The notes: generated from the letters alone by a model not told the origin. A stretch of 64,000 nt of DNA from Rhodeus uyekii (GCA_037043235.1 JAWRVZ010000063.1:582001-646000), one strand, 5' to 3'. Shown: positions 46,031 to 59,711, counted from the first letter of the stretch. A program made the numbers and translations.

Positions 46031-47449
46031 GATTACGGAAACGATTACAGAAATACAAAATACAATGTGGTTTTTTTCATTAGAGGTTCATTGACATGCT
46101 CTGAAAATGCTCTGTGGTTGACGAGTTTATTGGCAGAACTTTGAGATTGGAGTTTCATAAATGATTCACCAAGCTGAGAGCGTTCATTATTGTGCCTGTA
46201 CATAGGCAGAAAGACAAGACAAAACAAAGAGGTTTGTGGGTACGCTGCAGTGATAAAACAAAAAAACTAAAGAATAGTCAAACAAAGCCAGTTTATTTTG
46301 TGGTTACTGGGAGACACTTAACTGTGTGGAAACTCAGCTGCCGGGACAAAGAAGAAGTGGAACATAAATCACCTTAAGTGTCGCATTCACATTGCATTTC
46401 ACAGCCCTGCAAACTATCGAAGACAAACCGCTGTTTATAAAATGTGCCAAAGTCTAAGTTAAATTGTGGTTTGAGGGGCGATTGCTTATTTCTTGACATC
46501 AGAATTTCATCTAACATGTACATTTAAAATTCTCTGTGGGATCTGAGGTCTGTAATTGTTTGAAAGCGAATCATGGAGAAATTATTCAGTTGCATGCAAT
46601 TTCGCTCATACTACGTCAATGCCACACATATTCAGATATCCAAACCCAGAATTTTCCCTCATTCTTTTCTTAACAAGGGTCTCGTGGGCATTTTACACAC
46701 AGACTAAGGTCTCCTTTAATTATGTGAAATACAGGGTTCAGAAGTTTCTGTGCATACTATATGCAATACTATCTCAGTGATGCAGTTTCAGTCTCTGAAG
46801 ACCTAAAGCCAATCCAGTCACATCAATCAAGATTACAGAATCAGAATCATACAAATGTTCTCACTCACAAGTATACTGACTCATTGGACTCAATGGATTA
46901 TACCTGTTCTGTACGTTGTACTGAACTATTCTGGTGCACCAGAACTTGGGTGTACAAATAGTTGCAGCTACAGACTTGGCTGTAAGGTGTTTCATTGGTC
47001 ATTTTAGGTTTGAAAATTAACTGACTAACTTTATAAGTTGTTTTCATTAAGTAGTTTTACAATATAGGATATCATGATGGCTCCATGAGTAGCACTATTG
47101 TTTCAAATATGGGAAAGTTAACGGTTGTGCTTAAACATACCACAAAGACTACAGTCAGTGGCACAACTAGTACTATATTTGTCTTTAACAAATGAAAATC
47201 AACAATAGGATTTCAAATATACACACCGTAAACAAAAATAGCACTTTCTTACCATTATATGAATCATGTTGATCAGTTGGTCTTCGCCTTCTTCATTCCA
47301 GATGGCCATGTCATTAAAAAACATTCACATATTGGAATGCTCATGTAAGATAAAGATTAGAATTAGAACAGCCTTCTTTGTGTGCCCTCTTGACCTAGTT
47401 TGTTTGCTTTCATCACTTTTACTATTGTTTTATGATCTAGTTTGCTAGG

Positions 47450-47760
47450 GTAACCGGTCCTACTTGACCTACGGGATCTGAACTGGCGTCTCTGGCAGGG
47501 GAGGCAGGCACACTAACAAGGCCGCAGCCTTGAGCGTCAGTCGTAGCATGCCTTTTTAGGCCAGGGGAGTGAGGTTAACAGCTTACTGACCCGCTTCTGT
47601 TGCAATCACCCAAATCTCACTCCCATCCAGATCAACGGCATCAAACGTAACAGGTTCTACTCAACCTGCTCTGAGCAGATTGCAAACCAGTGTCTCCACT
47701 GTTGGAGGCAGACACATTAACAAGAATGCTAAAGACTGCAGCCGATAACGTCAGTCGAGG
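47450..47760 (-). repeat. two diverged tRNA-like units
   Basis: Two blocks about 190 bp apart share GAACTGGCGTCTCTGGCAGG / AAACCAGTGTCTCCACTGTT, GGAGGCAG and CACA/TTAACAAG, then GCAGCC and GTCAGTCG. On the minus strand they read like decayed tRNA-derived SINE heads (B-box side first). Confidence 0.45.
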
Positions 47761-48334
47761 AGCGATCAGCTCTTACTGATCTGTCTCACTGTCTCACAGA
47801 TGTCGATTCAACATGCTCAATCAACCGAAATAACGGCAACAGGGTCCAACTTATGCAAAATTGCGAAACACACCACAAAACTGAGCTGACATACGCTCAA
47901 CGATGTCTCGACACTGTCTGATGGCTGACTGTCGGCTTGGTGTTTCACAGTGTTTCATCTGCCAGTTCTGACACATTGTCTGCATATTTAAATTGACGTC
48001 TTAAAAGAGAGTCTTAGCCGCATACCCCCAGTGCCAAACCAAGGCATCATGAGACACATATTTGAGAATCAAATGCAAAAACATGCTTCAAAGCACTTGA
48101 AGAACAAAGAAACACTTTTGTGACCCTGGATGAGAAAGGTTAATGTATTTGGTGCTGTGTACAATTAGCAACCATCACTCTCACCATTGTTCATACTTAT
48201 AGTGACTTAAATAAACCCCTAACCCTAAGTATTAAACCTTTGTGCCAAACCTGTCCCACACTAGAAATGAAACCTGAAATTGTGTTGCTGATATGTTACT
48301 TTGTAAGTGAACAAATTTAAGATTTTTGCCTGAG

Positions 48335-48600
48335 TCAAGTCAAGTCACCTTTAATTATATAGCGCTTTATATAATAAAGATTGTTTCAAAGCAGCTGTGT
48401 ACAATGACAGAAAAATTATTCAATAGTTCATTTCGGCTGTACAGCAGCTCTAAAGAAAACAGTCATTGTTCAACAGAAGTCAGTTCAATGTTGATTCAGT
48501 TCATTTGTAAAAATAATCAATTATTTAATTAGTTAATTTCATCTATAAAGCAGTTCTGCAGAAAAGAGTGATGTCTTTGTTCAGTTCTGTTCAGTTCTCT
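48335..48600. repeat. dispersed repeat (CAAGTCAAGTCA type)
   Basis: CAAGTCAAGTCACCTTTAAT, ATATAGCGCTTTATATAAT and TTGTTTCAAAGCAGCTGTG are the hallmark phrases of a widespread cyprinid repeat. Related copies at 52548-52760 and 61557-61615. Confidence 0.65.
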
Positions 48601-49118
48601 TTAAATCACTTTTGATTTAAATATGTTGATTATGTATAAACAGTATATTTAAGTTTACTGCAAAATTTGAATATATGCACAAAATGTGAGTAATTTAGGA
48701 GGCTGATCCTAAGGCACTACTATGCTCTTTTGGCATGATTTGCTTCTTTTAGATTCTCTTGCAGAATAATTGGTAATGTAGTATTTCACTTGGAATTTAA
48801 ACATGGTTATTTAAAAGATAAGTTGAAGTAATACAGGCTGATTGTTTTAACAAAATTGCAAACAATTACCAACCTTGAATCTCACAGTCTTTTTTACTGT
48901 AAAAACAATACGTTTTGAAAAATTGGGGAATTTGACAATTACGTTAGCTTATAAATATCTTCTGAATAATAATCCCCATGCAAAAAAGAAGGTCTTTCGT
49001 TAGAATTAAAAATGTATATTCCCCAAACATGTATGAGTCCTGCATTTGAAAAAAAACTGTACATGCATAAAGAGAATTATAATTGAAGAAGACTTCTTGA
49101 ATGTATTCAGTGTTTTTC

Positions 49119-49564
49119 AGGGCCAGTCACACAGAATCACGCACGAATTACGTACATCTGCTCGGAGCGTGCGTCATATGCGTATTTCGTCGGTGGAACG
49201 AACGCGGACCATCAGTGATTGTAAGTGGATGTGCGTCGAAGGCGTTTTGTGCGTGATTTTGAGTTTTGAACGGTTACATTTTTTTTTACGTTATTCATGA
49301 GTCGGCGTGCGTAGTTAATGCGTCGAGTATGCGTGACTATGCACGGGACACGCGTTGGCCGTCAGTGCTTATGCGTCGGAACTGGTTCGAAACCGCGCAC
49401 GTCCACTGACGCCCCACCTTCATATCACTCGTGAACCACGCATGAACGGTGCACGAATGTTCGTGGAATACTTTGGTCAATTTCTTGATGCACAAGCACG
49501 CACAAACCCAATCTGTGCATGATTTGTGAGTGATTTGTGCGTGATTGACTGTGTGACTGGGCCT
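49119..49564. mobile_element. CpG-rich MITE with terminal inverted repeats
   Basis: Left AGGGCCAGTCACACAGAATC, right GATTGACTGTGTGACTGGGC; only small differences. Interior is packed with GCGTCG, GTGCGT and CACGCA words. No clear target-site duplication and no transposase. Confidence 0.7.
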
Positions 49565-49899
49565 TAAAATTAGGCATTTTCGACAAATATCCAGTGTTGG
49601 TATTGATTTGTTAATAAAGTGATAAAATTATGTGATAAAATCCCTGTGAACAATCCTGTTCCATGTATTCTGTAGTTTACTTAATGTTTTCCTTACATTA
49701 GGTTATATGTATTTTTTCCATTGGCTCAACGTATTATTTTTGATTGAGCCCATGACTGTTAAAACAATTGATTATTATTCTTTTTTTTATGTATGATAGG
49801 GTTCAAAATCAATTCTCCTTTGGAGAAAATGAATAGGCTTTTTACTTCCAGAGCTTGACTATTGCACTGTATAGGATAAAAAAAGAGGAATGAAATTTT

Positions 49900-50110
49900 A
49901 ATTCGCCAATGCTTAGTGGGAGCTGCTCAACTGATTATCTGGTCAGGAGGAATTCGAGCTGTAAGGGCCACATGTGTAGGGTCGCCGTCAGACTGTCTCC
50001 CTCGCAGAACGAAGTAACCACAAGCCCCCCGAGCACGACATGAGGCACGGAGACCACAAAAACACACTGAACATGTACATTCTTCTCCCGTCTCTCTCTT
50101 CATCCCATTC
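49900..50110. promoter_or_regulatory. candidate regulatory island
   Basis: Unique, GC-rich, including GGCCACATGTGTAGGG (E-box CACATGTG). Confidence 0.25.
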
Positions 50111-50386
50111 TGATGTTTTGTTCTCTTGAGGGAAAGATCTTGTTCTCCTTTTTAACCTTTCATTGCCCTGTGGTTCTGAAACTTTGTAGATGTTTGTGGA
50201 TATTTAAAACGAGCCTATGAAATCAAAATATATTCCTGACAAACCTTTTTTTCTTTCCCGCTCACCCTTCCCAAATTTTACTGGAAGGAAGGGCAGAGAA
50301 ATTTTACCCTTGGTTAGATGGAAGAGGAGGACAGGAAGTTATGGAACCTGAGTCAGTGGAGACTGTTCAGGGCCAGATCTCGGTGC

Positions 50387-50486
<100 letters not shown>

Positions 50487-51261
50487 ATAGGGGGTCAGGA
50501 TGCTCCTGTAGCCGGTTAATTCCTCCCTTCATTCTCCACACAGATTCCACAAACAGCTGGCACTGCTCTTAAATGTCACCAGCATTTATTGGAGAACGTA
50601 TCTGCTTATTAGTGTCAAACGGGAGCGATTCAATGTGGTCTGCTTCACTTCCCTGGACTCGCCGTCTCTCTCCTCCAAGTCTGTTAGACGAGATTAAGAA
50701 GGGCCCCTTTGGTTGAACTGGAAATCATCCAGTAACCACATAATGTAGACTATTTATTTTCATTCAGTTTGGGTTATGTATGCATTTTAAACTATATTTA
50801 ATACATAGGTCTTGATAAATAGATATTTAGAAGAAGTAATCAGTAGGTGATTGCCCACAAAACGTGAGCAAGATGTTAAGATGTTGGCAAAAACTTTGTT
50901 TTAGGATGTTGCTAATAGGTCCATTTACTAGGTCATTGCCAAGGTACTTTGGATGGTTGCTTGTCTAAATGATATTTTGCAGAACCTGATTTTAATTAGT
51001 GCAACATGTTCAATCAACCAATAAATTCTGAGTGACAAGATTACAGTTTATGTCAAGTTTAGGCTTGCAACCTGGGTGAGATGCATCATTGTTATTCATA
51101 TATCATTTCCCTCCGATTTTAGGGAGAAGTTATAGGTTCAGTGATTAGAGGTAGGAATAGGGTTAGGACAGAATTAGTGTAATATGTTGACCCAGGAACA
51201 CGTCTAGCATAGTCCCTGTACATGGTTTAGGTCCTTCCTTCGGTGCAATCCTTCTGATTAG

Positions 51262-51537
51262 AAATTAGGAATGATGAGAGAACATTGCGCTTGGTACATT
51301 TTTTCACCTTCAAACCAAACTTGGGTCTTCAGCCAACTTCTCATAATGTTTACGCATTTGGTCAGCAGGTGGAGAGTAGTCGGCCTACGAAACCAGTCCG
51401 GTAGAATGCATTTTCAACGACCTCTGGAAGTGGTTTGAAAGTCGACAAGCTCAAAGATTTTTAGACCCGTTTACACCTGTATTTAGTTTCGCACACTTCA
51501 TCCAAAATGCATCTTAATACCAGGTGTAAACAGAGCC
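51262..51537. mobile_element. fragment of the 7253-8631 host transposon family
   Basis: AGGAATGATGAGAGAACATTG, CTTCTCATAATGTTTACGC and GGTGGAGAGTAG parallel 7707-7815; ends with the inverted terminus ATCTTAATACCAGGTGTAAA. Confidence 0.65.
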
Positions 51538-51829
51538 AAAGTTAAATTGGAATAAGTTGGTTTAATGGTTAAGTTTTTCAACGCTGGTGCTGTTTTTGTC
51601 CAAGTTTGTCCTTTGAAATCTTATTTTAATTATAGTTTTTTATGACAGTTATTGTCTTTTATGTGAGTTTCTACAGTTTTACATCTTAACATTACATTTC
51701 AGTATTGGTTACTGACCCCTAGCTGTGCTAATTGCATCACATCTTTTGATGTGGTTTAAGTTTAGAATATCTATATTTTTTAAGCTCATTTTCTCTCAAA
51801 TCCATCAATTACAGAATGGATGTGTGGGC

Positions 51830-52330
51830 CACTCTGGCTGGTTCCAGCAAAGCTATGTTCTGTCAAAAGTGCAAAAATAAAGACGTGTTCAAAGAGCAGG
51901 CAATGAGGCTTTGATTATGTCGCCTGCAGAAATGCGAGTCTGTTTTCATTGCATCGTTTTAACAAGACGAATACAAACGTCAAAAGAATACAAGCATTAA
52001 ATATGTAAGGGCGCCGCTAAACAAATCAGTTTGATCTGTTCTTAAACCATTTTCATGAGCAATTAAGAAAATTCCGGAAAAGAGGAGAACACTATGTTTG
52101 CAATTCACTCTTTCCCTTCCGATTCCGTGTTTGTTTTCTTAGCCAGCACGAAAATGAGGTTTGCTCTCTCGGAAGTTCACACTTCCAATCCACAGACTAG
52201 TTCTGTTGTGAAATATCCTGGATGAAAAAGCCACAAAGAGTGACTCATTCAGTCAGTATGACTACTGGGTGACCACTGACGGCCAGTATGTCATAATGAT
52301 GCTGAAACATCTGTCTCATTCAATACACAT
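51830..52330. other. unique sequence, possible regulatory
   Basis: Repeat-free; contains GGGCGCCGCTAAACAAATC. Nothing coding seen. Confidence 0.2.
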
Positions 52331-52423
52331 TGTGTACAAGCCGTGTCAGTCCACATGTCTTATGTGAAATATGTTTGGAGTTTGGCATGATTATTGTTGT
52401 TAGAAACATTTGACCATTTAAAA

Positions 52424-52480
52424 TGAAAAGTTCACCCAAAAATTAAATTTCAGTCATCATTTATTCAGGTTACATACCCA
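52424..52480. repeat. MITE end fragment
   Basis: AAAAGTTCACCCAAAAATTA and CAGTCATCATTTATTCAGG. Confidence 0.55.
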
Positions 52481-52547
52481 TGTGCTGTTTTTTGTTTTGT
52501 TTGTTTTTTTTGCAAGAGAAAAGTCATTTTAAATAATTTGTTACCCA

Positions 52548-52760
52548 GTCAAGTCAACTTTTTATATGCTTTGCAGTGATAACAGGAAAATTATGCATTT
52601 TGGCTGAAGTCTGTAAATTGTAAAGGTCAATTATTATTACTTCATTACATCTAATACATCTAAAGCAGTTTTGCAAAAAATCTTCAAGCTCAGTTCGGTT
52701 CTCACATAAAAGCATCAGTACAGTCATATCAATAATATTGTTGAATATTAAATGTAAAAG
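52548..52760. repeat. diverged copy of CAAGTCAAGTCA repeat
   Basis: CAGTCAAGTCAACTTTTTAT and AAAGCAGTTTTGCA resemble 48335-48600. Confidence 0.45.
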
Positions 52761-53402
52761 AAAAGTTAAATGACCACAGTTACCACAGTTAAGTGGTAAC
52801 AAAATATATTTAAAAAAGTTTAGACTATAAATAAATCAAAATAATAATAAAACAATGAATATACCGGTACTCTATTTTATTTTAAATCTGTATTTGAATT
52901 GCGGTCTTAATTCAAGTTTTTCCTGTTACTTTATTTTATTTGATGTCTTCAGTTCAACGTCCAAAAACCCCCACCTACAAAGTCTTCTGAACCCACGCTG
53001 TAACTGTTATTTGATAAACAACCAAAAACACTTTCATTTTGATTTTAATAAAATCTGACAATCTTTCTTCAAGATAGTTATTATATTTGCACCTATCCCC
53101 CATTTGTGAATATACATTTTTGTCTGATGTTTACCTGATGTTGTCATACAGAATTATCATATAACAAGTCGTTCGTGGGAAATAAGAGTTGATCATCAAT
53201 GCATTGTAGTTTATGAGGTCATGCAACAACTGATCTGTGCAGCGCCTCTTCAAGTCGAACACACCTAATGTCGTTCCAGCGCCACATGTCATAGTTCTGT
53301 ATGACAAGTATAAAAAATTGGGAACTTAATTGCCAGCATATATATTATTCTTTAAATTAGAGTCACAAATAAGGGAAAAGTTGAACGCTCCTATTTTTTA
53401 GG

Positions 53403-53706
53403 GTTATGTTAGTTTAGTTTTGTTTCCACTGTTCCTGTTTGCCTGTGTTATCATTCCTTGATAGTTGCTTCAGGTTTAAGTTTCGGATTTAAGTTTTGGA
53501 TTTGAGTTGCGCACCATTTCCACATTATGTTGATTATTCCCTGAGTGTATTTAAGCTATTGCAATCCTTCTGTTCTTTGTCCGGTGTCGTCTATGTTTTC
53601 CTTGGTTGCTTGCTATTATTCCTGTTGTTCTCTGATGGATTTTTGATTAAAGACTATTTTTGTTTAATTCTCCATTGTTGTGCAATTACTACAGCCAATT
53701 CATGAC
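53403..53706 (+). repeat. LTR-like sequence
   Basis: TGTTAGTTTAGTTTTGTTTC at the left and CAATTCATGACA at the right, with GTGTATTTAAGC in the middle (promoter-like). No matching flanks, so it is uncertain. Confidence 0.3.
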
Positions 53707-54359
53707 AAATATATGGGTGAATAAATATTGTAAATAATATCAGATTTTTTTGGACAAACCATTCCTTTAATGTCAGTGCAAACCCTCTTTTTAAAGACAC
53801 ACAGTGAAAAATTGGAGAGAGAAAAGGTGTGGAGAGAGTTATTTTTGTGGCTGACCTTATTGATTTGTAGGAGTTTCCCATTCAGACACAAAATTTATTG
53901 GAAGGAAATTATTTTTTTTCACAGAAGGTGATTTACTAACATCTGCGTTAGACAATGTACTGTTTTTTGCCAATATTTAATGCCCAAAAAGCTTGTCTTA
54001 AACCAGACACTCATTTGCGCTGCTCTTGGTAGCTTGCATTGGTCATTATGAAATGATCTGGTTCTGAAATGGTCTGAAATGATCTGTGTTCTTTGATTTG
54101 CGTGTCAAACTCTGAGCTTTTTCGGAATTGCGCTCTCATGCTAATTTGCCCCGTTTAGTAAATCTGGCCATTATAATCTAATACTTTGAAAAAGTGCATT
54201 GAAATCCTAGCCTGCTCAACAATTCTCAGTCATTACTCGTTAGAAGTTCGTCTTAAGTCTTTTAGTTGCTTGTGCAACACTAAGAAATGCAGGTAAGCAG
54301 TTTAAATTGTGCTTATCAGAGCTTCAGATCAGCCTGTAAATGCTCAACAGTGAGATTAG

Positions 54360-54790
54360 TCTCTGCGTTTGCCAATTACTTTATCACCAGCCTCTCTAGT
54401 ATGTCAGGCAGCACTTAGCATGGGGTCATTTCCTCAAAAGTGGATGGCGGCATGGTGCTGCAGTCGGCTTGTCTGTCCGTCGGCCCCTGCGTAATCCCTG
54501 GGGGCCGCTCTCTGCCTGGATGAACAGCACCAACCCTGGCCTTCATATCCAGACACTCCCTCCGAATCCTGGGATGGAGGGGTCAGTGACAGGAGTCCAT
54601 TGGTAACGATCAGTCGGATCCGACACCGTTGGCCCGCGACTGCTGACGTCGCCCCAGCCCATGTCTGTCTTGTTATTAGACAGGACTTTCACTACACGGG
54701 TGTTGAGAGAGGGGCCTCAGACAACCGGCAGCTCAACACTGACTTTGTGGTTTTAAGGGAGTCCAATAAATTTAAGTGGATACTTATGGT
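54360..54790. promoter_or_regulatory. candidate regulatory island
   Basis: One of the more GC-rich, repeat-free segments of the right half (TGGGGGCCGCTCTCTGCC, CCGACACCGTTGGCCCGCG). The 75-codon plus frame inside it is not recognisable. Confidence 0.3.
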
Positions 54791-55399
54791 GCCTCTGAGT
54801 CTATGTAGCAGGGACCAAGGGGTCTAGACCGAAATGTTAATAGATACATGTTTATGCAACAGGATGCAGGGTACACTTTTTGGGTCAGCCAACTACAGAG
54901 TCGTAAACATTTTGCTTGATTTTAAAGGAAAACATAAATAGAGGGTATTGATCAAGATAAAAATAATTGTGGCCTTATGAGATGTTCTAACACATATATT
55001 GTGGAATGTAAATGTTGTGGAATCTACAGCACTCCAGATGTTATATTTCAAGATTAATGGGAAAATACTTGGAAGTTATTGAATATCAACACCATGGCCA
55101 CAGTTAAATATTCTGAATGTTTATAATAATAAAATGAACAATGAATGTTCAGAATCATAATCAAATTTTCTTGAGACCTCAGCTTGATTTTTCTTTTGAT
55201 TTCAAAACATCAAATGTTTTTGTCTTGAGCTCATGGCTTGATTTGTTTGTGATTATGAAACAACAAAAGCAGCATTTCAACTCAATCTGCATTTCTTGTG
55301 GTTTGGACACAACGATAGTTGTTTTTTCAACATTGATAATGTGATAATGACAAAATTTGCTTTGGGTCTTGACTTAACTTAGCTTGTGATTTCGATATA

Positions 55400-55776
55400 C
55401 AGTAATCCCTCACCACTTCGCGGTTCAAGTTTCATGGCCTCAGTGCATCACGGATTTTTGAAAAAAAATTATCGAAAAATAAAAATGAAAAAACACCGCC
55501 ATATCGGCAGCCGTATTGTGTAAAGCAGCGCTGTTTCATCGTGATGTGGGAGAAACGGTTTCCCAGGATGCCCGACAAAAAGAAAAACTCTCTCAGAGGC
55601 TTTGTACACACCCACGGACACTCAGACAAGACACGTGATTTGTTCCCGGCACGAGATCGACCAATGAGAGCACGAGTGGATGTATCGTAAGCTGATTGGC
55701 TGATCCTACTTCACGGATTTTCACCTATCGCGGGGGGTTCTGGTGCACATTAACCGCAGTAAACGGGAGATCACTG
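55400..55776. mobile_element. Tigger-like MITE with TA duplication
   Basis: Ends CAGTAATCCCTCACC and GGGAGATCACTG, flanked by TA on both sides; 377 bp. High similarity to 59075-59454 and 7958-8555. Confidence 0.85.
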
Positions 55777-55778
55777 TA

Positions 55779-55840
55779 GAATCCAAGTGGTCACAGAAGA
55801 CGCATGTGAAACCTGTGATAATACCAGGTGTAATGGTAAT
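55779..55840. repeat. terminus of the 7253-8631 host family
   Basis: GACGCATGTGAAACC and AATACCAGGTGTAATGG resemble its right end, directly next to the Tigger-like copy as in the nested arrangement at 8555-8631. Confidence 0.4.
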
Positions 55841-57279
55841 TTGTCTCGGCTGACCACTTTTGATTGCTTAATTCTAGGTCAAAATAGGCTTTTAATCTAA
55901 CCTGCTAGATTTCTGGAATTTGCGGGCATCAGGAAGCTGCTACTGATATGCAGGAGACTCCCAGAACTTTTAGAAGAGGTGGGATGTCTGTCATGGACAA
56001 ATATGTTTGTTTTTAGCCTGATCAAACACTCATTCAAACTGAAATAACTCTACGCCTGTCAGTAATGGACCTCTTATAACCCGATGTCCGACATTTGAGA
56101 AAGAGACTATTGTCAAATACACATCTGGCAGAATAGAGAAATGGTGAGCTGACATAGAGTTTCTCAGAATACATTGAGTTGAAATCACAAGACAGCAACA
56201 TTTGTTATATTGAGATCATGAGACAGTCATTATTGTGAGAAAATAATACAGCTTCCATGGGTTACTGTATGTGTAATTTTGAATATTTTTAACATCTTTA
56301 CTAGCAAGAGCCAATTCAACCAAAATTGTATATCTTCTCGATACATTAATTGATTTGACTCCCAAAAGGCATTTTTCCAAAATAATCAAATCATTGAATT
56401 AACCAAACAACCTACGTAAGTCATGTGCCAGCTGACAGCTTATGACTGCATTCTGTTGTAGGGGAATTACAGTTAAGACCCGAGGACCAGATATGTTGAA
56501 TGAAGACCATGAGTCAGAAGTGCAGTCAATAGAAGAAATTTTTGTGACGTTTAGTTTGCAGTTTCATCAGTAGAAGCCAGCTTCAAGTCTCACAAGGAGT
56601 TCGTAGGCCGCCCCACATACAATAACATTGTTACAGCAATTATACTCTAACAGAGGGTACTAACTACGTCAATGATGACGGTTAAATGATTCTGATTGGC
56701 TAAGAAAGAAAGAAAGATAAACAAAACAGTCTGAAGCATATCTTCGTTGATCACATGGTTGACGGGTTAGTGACCTTCCACGTGGCTTGTCGAGAACAAG
56801 TCATTCCGTCTCCTTATGGTGCCAGTTAATCACCTCACCAATACAGGCCATATTAACACACACACAGATACACAGCTTCTCCAAGGCTGAACTCGGTTCA
56901 GGCTCCAACTATCAACAGAAAGACTTCCCAAAACATTGTGATAACATGTTCTAACTGGTGAGAAACACAGACAATATTTATCCTTACTCAATGGAAAAAT
57001 ACAGAAAAAAAAAGAAAGGCTTTAACTAATAAAAATCCCTAACTTGATTATAAATCACTCCTTACAAATCATTCAAATAAGAAACAGAAAAGAATATATG
57101 TACAAATAAGAATAAGAAAAAGAAAAGAATATATACAAGCGGCAATGGATTTCGGAATCGTCTCTATCACTGTTTTACATATTTTTATTTAATTTTAGCA
57201 TGCATCTCACATTGCACAGCAGCTGTGGAACATTGTTCTGTTTTACTTAAGTCACTACCATAACTGTAAAACATACGTG

Positions 57280-57600
57280 AGATCCTCTGTCCTTCTTCTC
57301 TGAGCGTGTATGTGTGTTAAAGTGTGTAAGGGGGAACAAAAAGCACATTGAGTGTGGAAAGAGTAGTGGAGCAGAATGAAGTGCCGTGCAGGATACACTC
57401 CTGCTGTCCACACCGCTGAGAGGGAAACACAGAGAGGAAGTGGGAATTCAATCAGCCGCCTTCAAGGTCCGTTTGAGCTGAAAGGGCCCCCACCTGGCCC
57501 TCAATCACTACCGGAGGATCCTGACCCTGACTTACTCATTGGATTGGTTTGTCTTTCTCTTTGATGCACAGTACTGAGCTGAGATCACTGAGATCAAATT
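57280..57600. promoter_or_regulatory. candidate regulatory island
   Basis: Unique block with AAGGGCCCCCACCTGGCCC and an E-box CACCTG. No gene. Confidence 0.25.
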
Positions 57601-57827
57601 GGGGGCCCCAGAAACTTTGGCCCCAAAAAGCACACGTTTGTGACACTTTCTGGTTGTCAAATGTTAGTGGAACATGTTCATAGTTCATGTGATGAACTAC
57701 ACCAGTCTAAAGTTGAGGGGAACTGATTTCATACATCCTTGACACTAATGGATTAAATTGATCATTTATCAAATTCAAAGTTCAGAGTTCTGAGAAAGGC
57801 TTGTGCAACATTTGTTTGCAGTATGGA

Positions 57828-57970
57828 TTAAAAGGATAGTATGTCATTCCAAGCCTGTATGATGTTCATATTTTCAAAATATCTTCTTCTGTGTTCCACA
57901 GAGGAAAGAAAGGTTTGGAACAGCATGAAGGGTGAGTAAATAATTACATATTTGGGTAAATTATTGCTTT
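57828..57970. repeat. MITE fragment
   Basis: TATGTCATTCCAAGCCTGTA, CTTCTGTGTTCCACAGAGG and GGGTGAGTAAATAATTA are characteristic of the 25637-26040 family. Confidence 0.65.
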
Positions 57971-58097
57971 ACGTTTCCAAATCCTCTATTTTTGGGACCA
58001 CTGTTTCCTTGAGACTTGGTTTTACAGACGTAGTGTAATCATTTATAATGAGTCTAAAATCTCACAGTATCTACAGGCATAAAAAACGAACGATTCA

Positions 58098-58131
58098 ATA
58101 CTTATTTATACTTATACTTATACTTATACTC
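58098..58131. repeat. short TTATAC tandem
   Basis: Four imperfect hexamer units. Confidence 0.8.
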
Positions 58132-58855
58132 AACCGTTTTCCTATTTCCCTTTACAGCCATCTTTTTTGTTTATGTGCTGTCATCACACGGGAGCATTAA
58201 CACATCATCCAGCCAATGGTTAGGAAGCTGAGATTTGCCATGTTAAACACAGCAGCTGCCATCACTTAGACTGCACGACCTATGCGTTTCCCCAACAGTG
58301 TATTTGACCAGGGAAACATGCCGTTCTGGGACCTTCCAAATAAAACGTCCTGAACTGAACAAATCGGTGCCATTTGTGCATTTGAAGCTATTTCACAGAT
58401 AATTAATAGACATAATTGGATATAATTAATGTAATTGGAGGGTGAATTGAAGGCTTCTCGTGCACTGTACCCTGACTTACATTTCATAATCTGCGTCACA
58501 GTGCATCGCAAAGGCCTGGAATCACTTATGGCCATATGTAAAACAACACGGGAAAGAACACGTGGCGCACGGAAACGATATGGTTTTCTGCTCAGCTGAA
58601 ATCACAGACCGCTACAGTGCAATCAGTCAAGCCATCACAAGCCACAAGTGCACGGATAGTTATTTTTAGGCTGGTATGGGGTGGAAGACTCGACGGGACA
58701 TGAAAAAACATCAAGAAGGTTTTATTTCTACATTTCTGTAACCAAAAGTATTCCATGTAAAAAAGTTTTTTTTAAAGGAATAGATTACACACAAAAAATA
58801 AGCAAAAAACAAGTGTGCTTAATTGTATTATATGTGCACTTGCAGTATATATGAG

Positions 58856-58881
58856 TATATATATATATATATATATATATT
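58856..58881. repeat. (TA)n microsatellite
   Basis: 13 TA units, followed by a T/C-rich run. Confidence 0.95.
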
Positions 58882-59074
58882 TCTTTTTTTCTTTTTTCTT
58901 TTTTTTTACTCACAATGTTATCTATAGGGTTCCTGGTGTATCAGAAGCCAACATGCTCAACCTTCAAATACTTGGTCAGCATTTGCAGCGCCTTCCTCCC
59001 CAGCTCCACCTGTATAGATCTGTTACATGTACAATATATTGTACAGCAGCAACATATGGATTGTTCATATCATA

Positions 59075-59454
59075 CAGTAATTCCTCGCCACTTCGCGGTT
59101 CAAGTTTCCCGGCCTCAGTGCATCGCATTTTTTGTTTTTTCTATTCATCGAAAAATTAAAATTCTAAAATTCCGCCATAACGGCAGCTGTATTTTTAAAG
59201 CAGCGTTGTTTTATCGTGATGCGTGAAAGAAACGGTTTCCCAGGATACCAAACAAAGAGAGAAACTCTCTCAGAGGCTTTGTACACACCCACGGGCACTC
59301 AGACAAGACACGTGATTGGTTCCTGGTGCGAGATCGACGAATGAGAGCACCAGTGGATGTATCCGTGTGCTGATTGGCTGATCCCACTTCGCGGATTTTC
59401 ACCTATCGCTGGGGGTTCCGGTCCACATTAACCGCGGTAAACGAGGGATCACTG
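59075..59454. mobile_element. Tigger-like MITE with TA duplication
   Basis: Ends CAGTAATTCCTCGCCACTTC and AACGAGGGATCACTG, TA on both sides; 380 bp. Second complete copy within 4 kb, same orientation as 55400-55776. Confidence 0.85.
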
Positions 59455-59711
59455 TATATGTATTGACAGTGGCAAGTTCCATACTTGCTCTGCAGACGCA
59501 GCAACAACAATAACAGCAGCAGTGTAGCAGATCTATTCCGCCAAGACCAAACTTATCAACATTGCCATATGTATTACTATGCCAAACACTACAAGAGTTG
59601 TCATGACTAATGTTATGATTAATGTGAATCGAGATCTGTTTTGGACCCCAAAACTTTGTATGAACAAAATAGGTAATGCAGTTTTTAAAAATGTGTGTGT
59701 GTGTGTATGTG

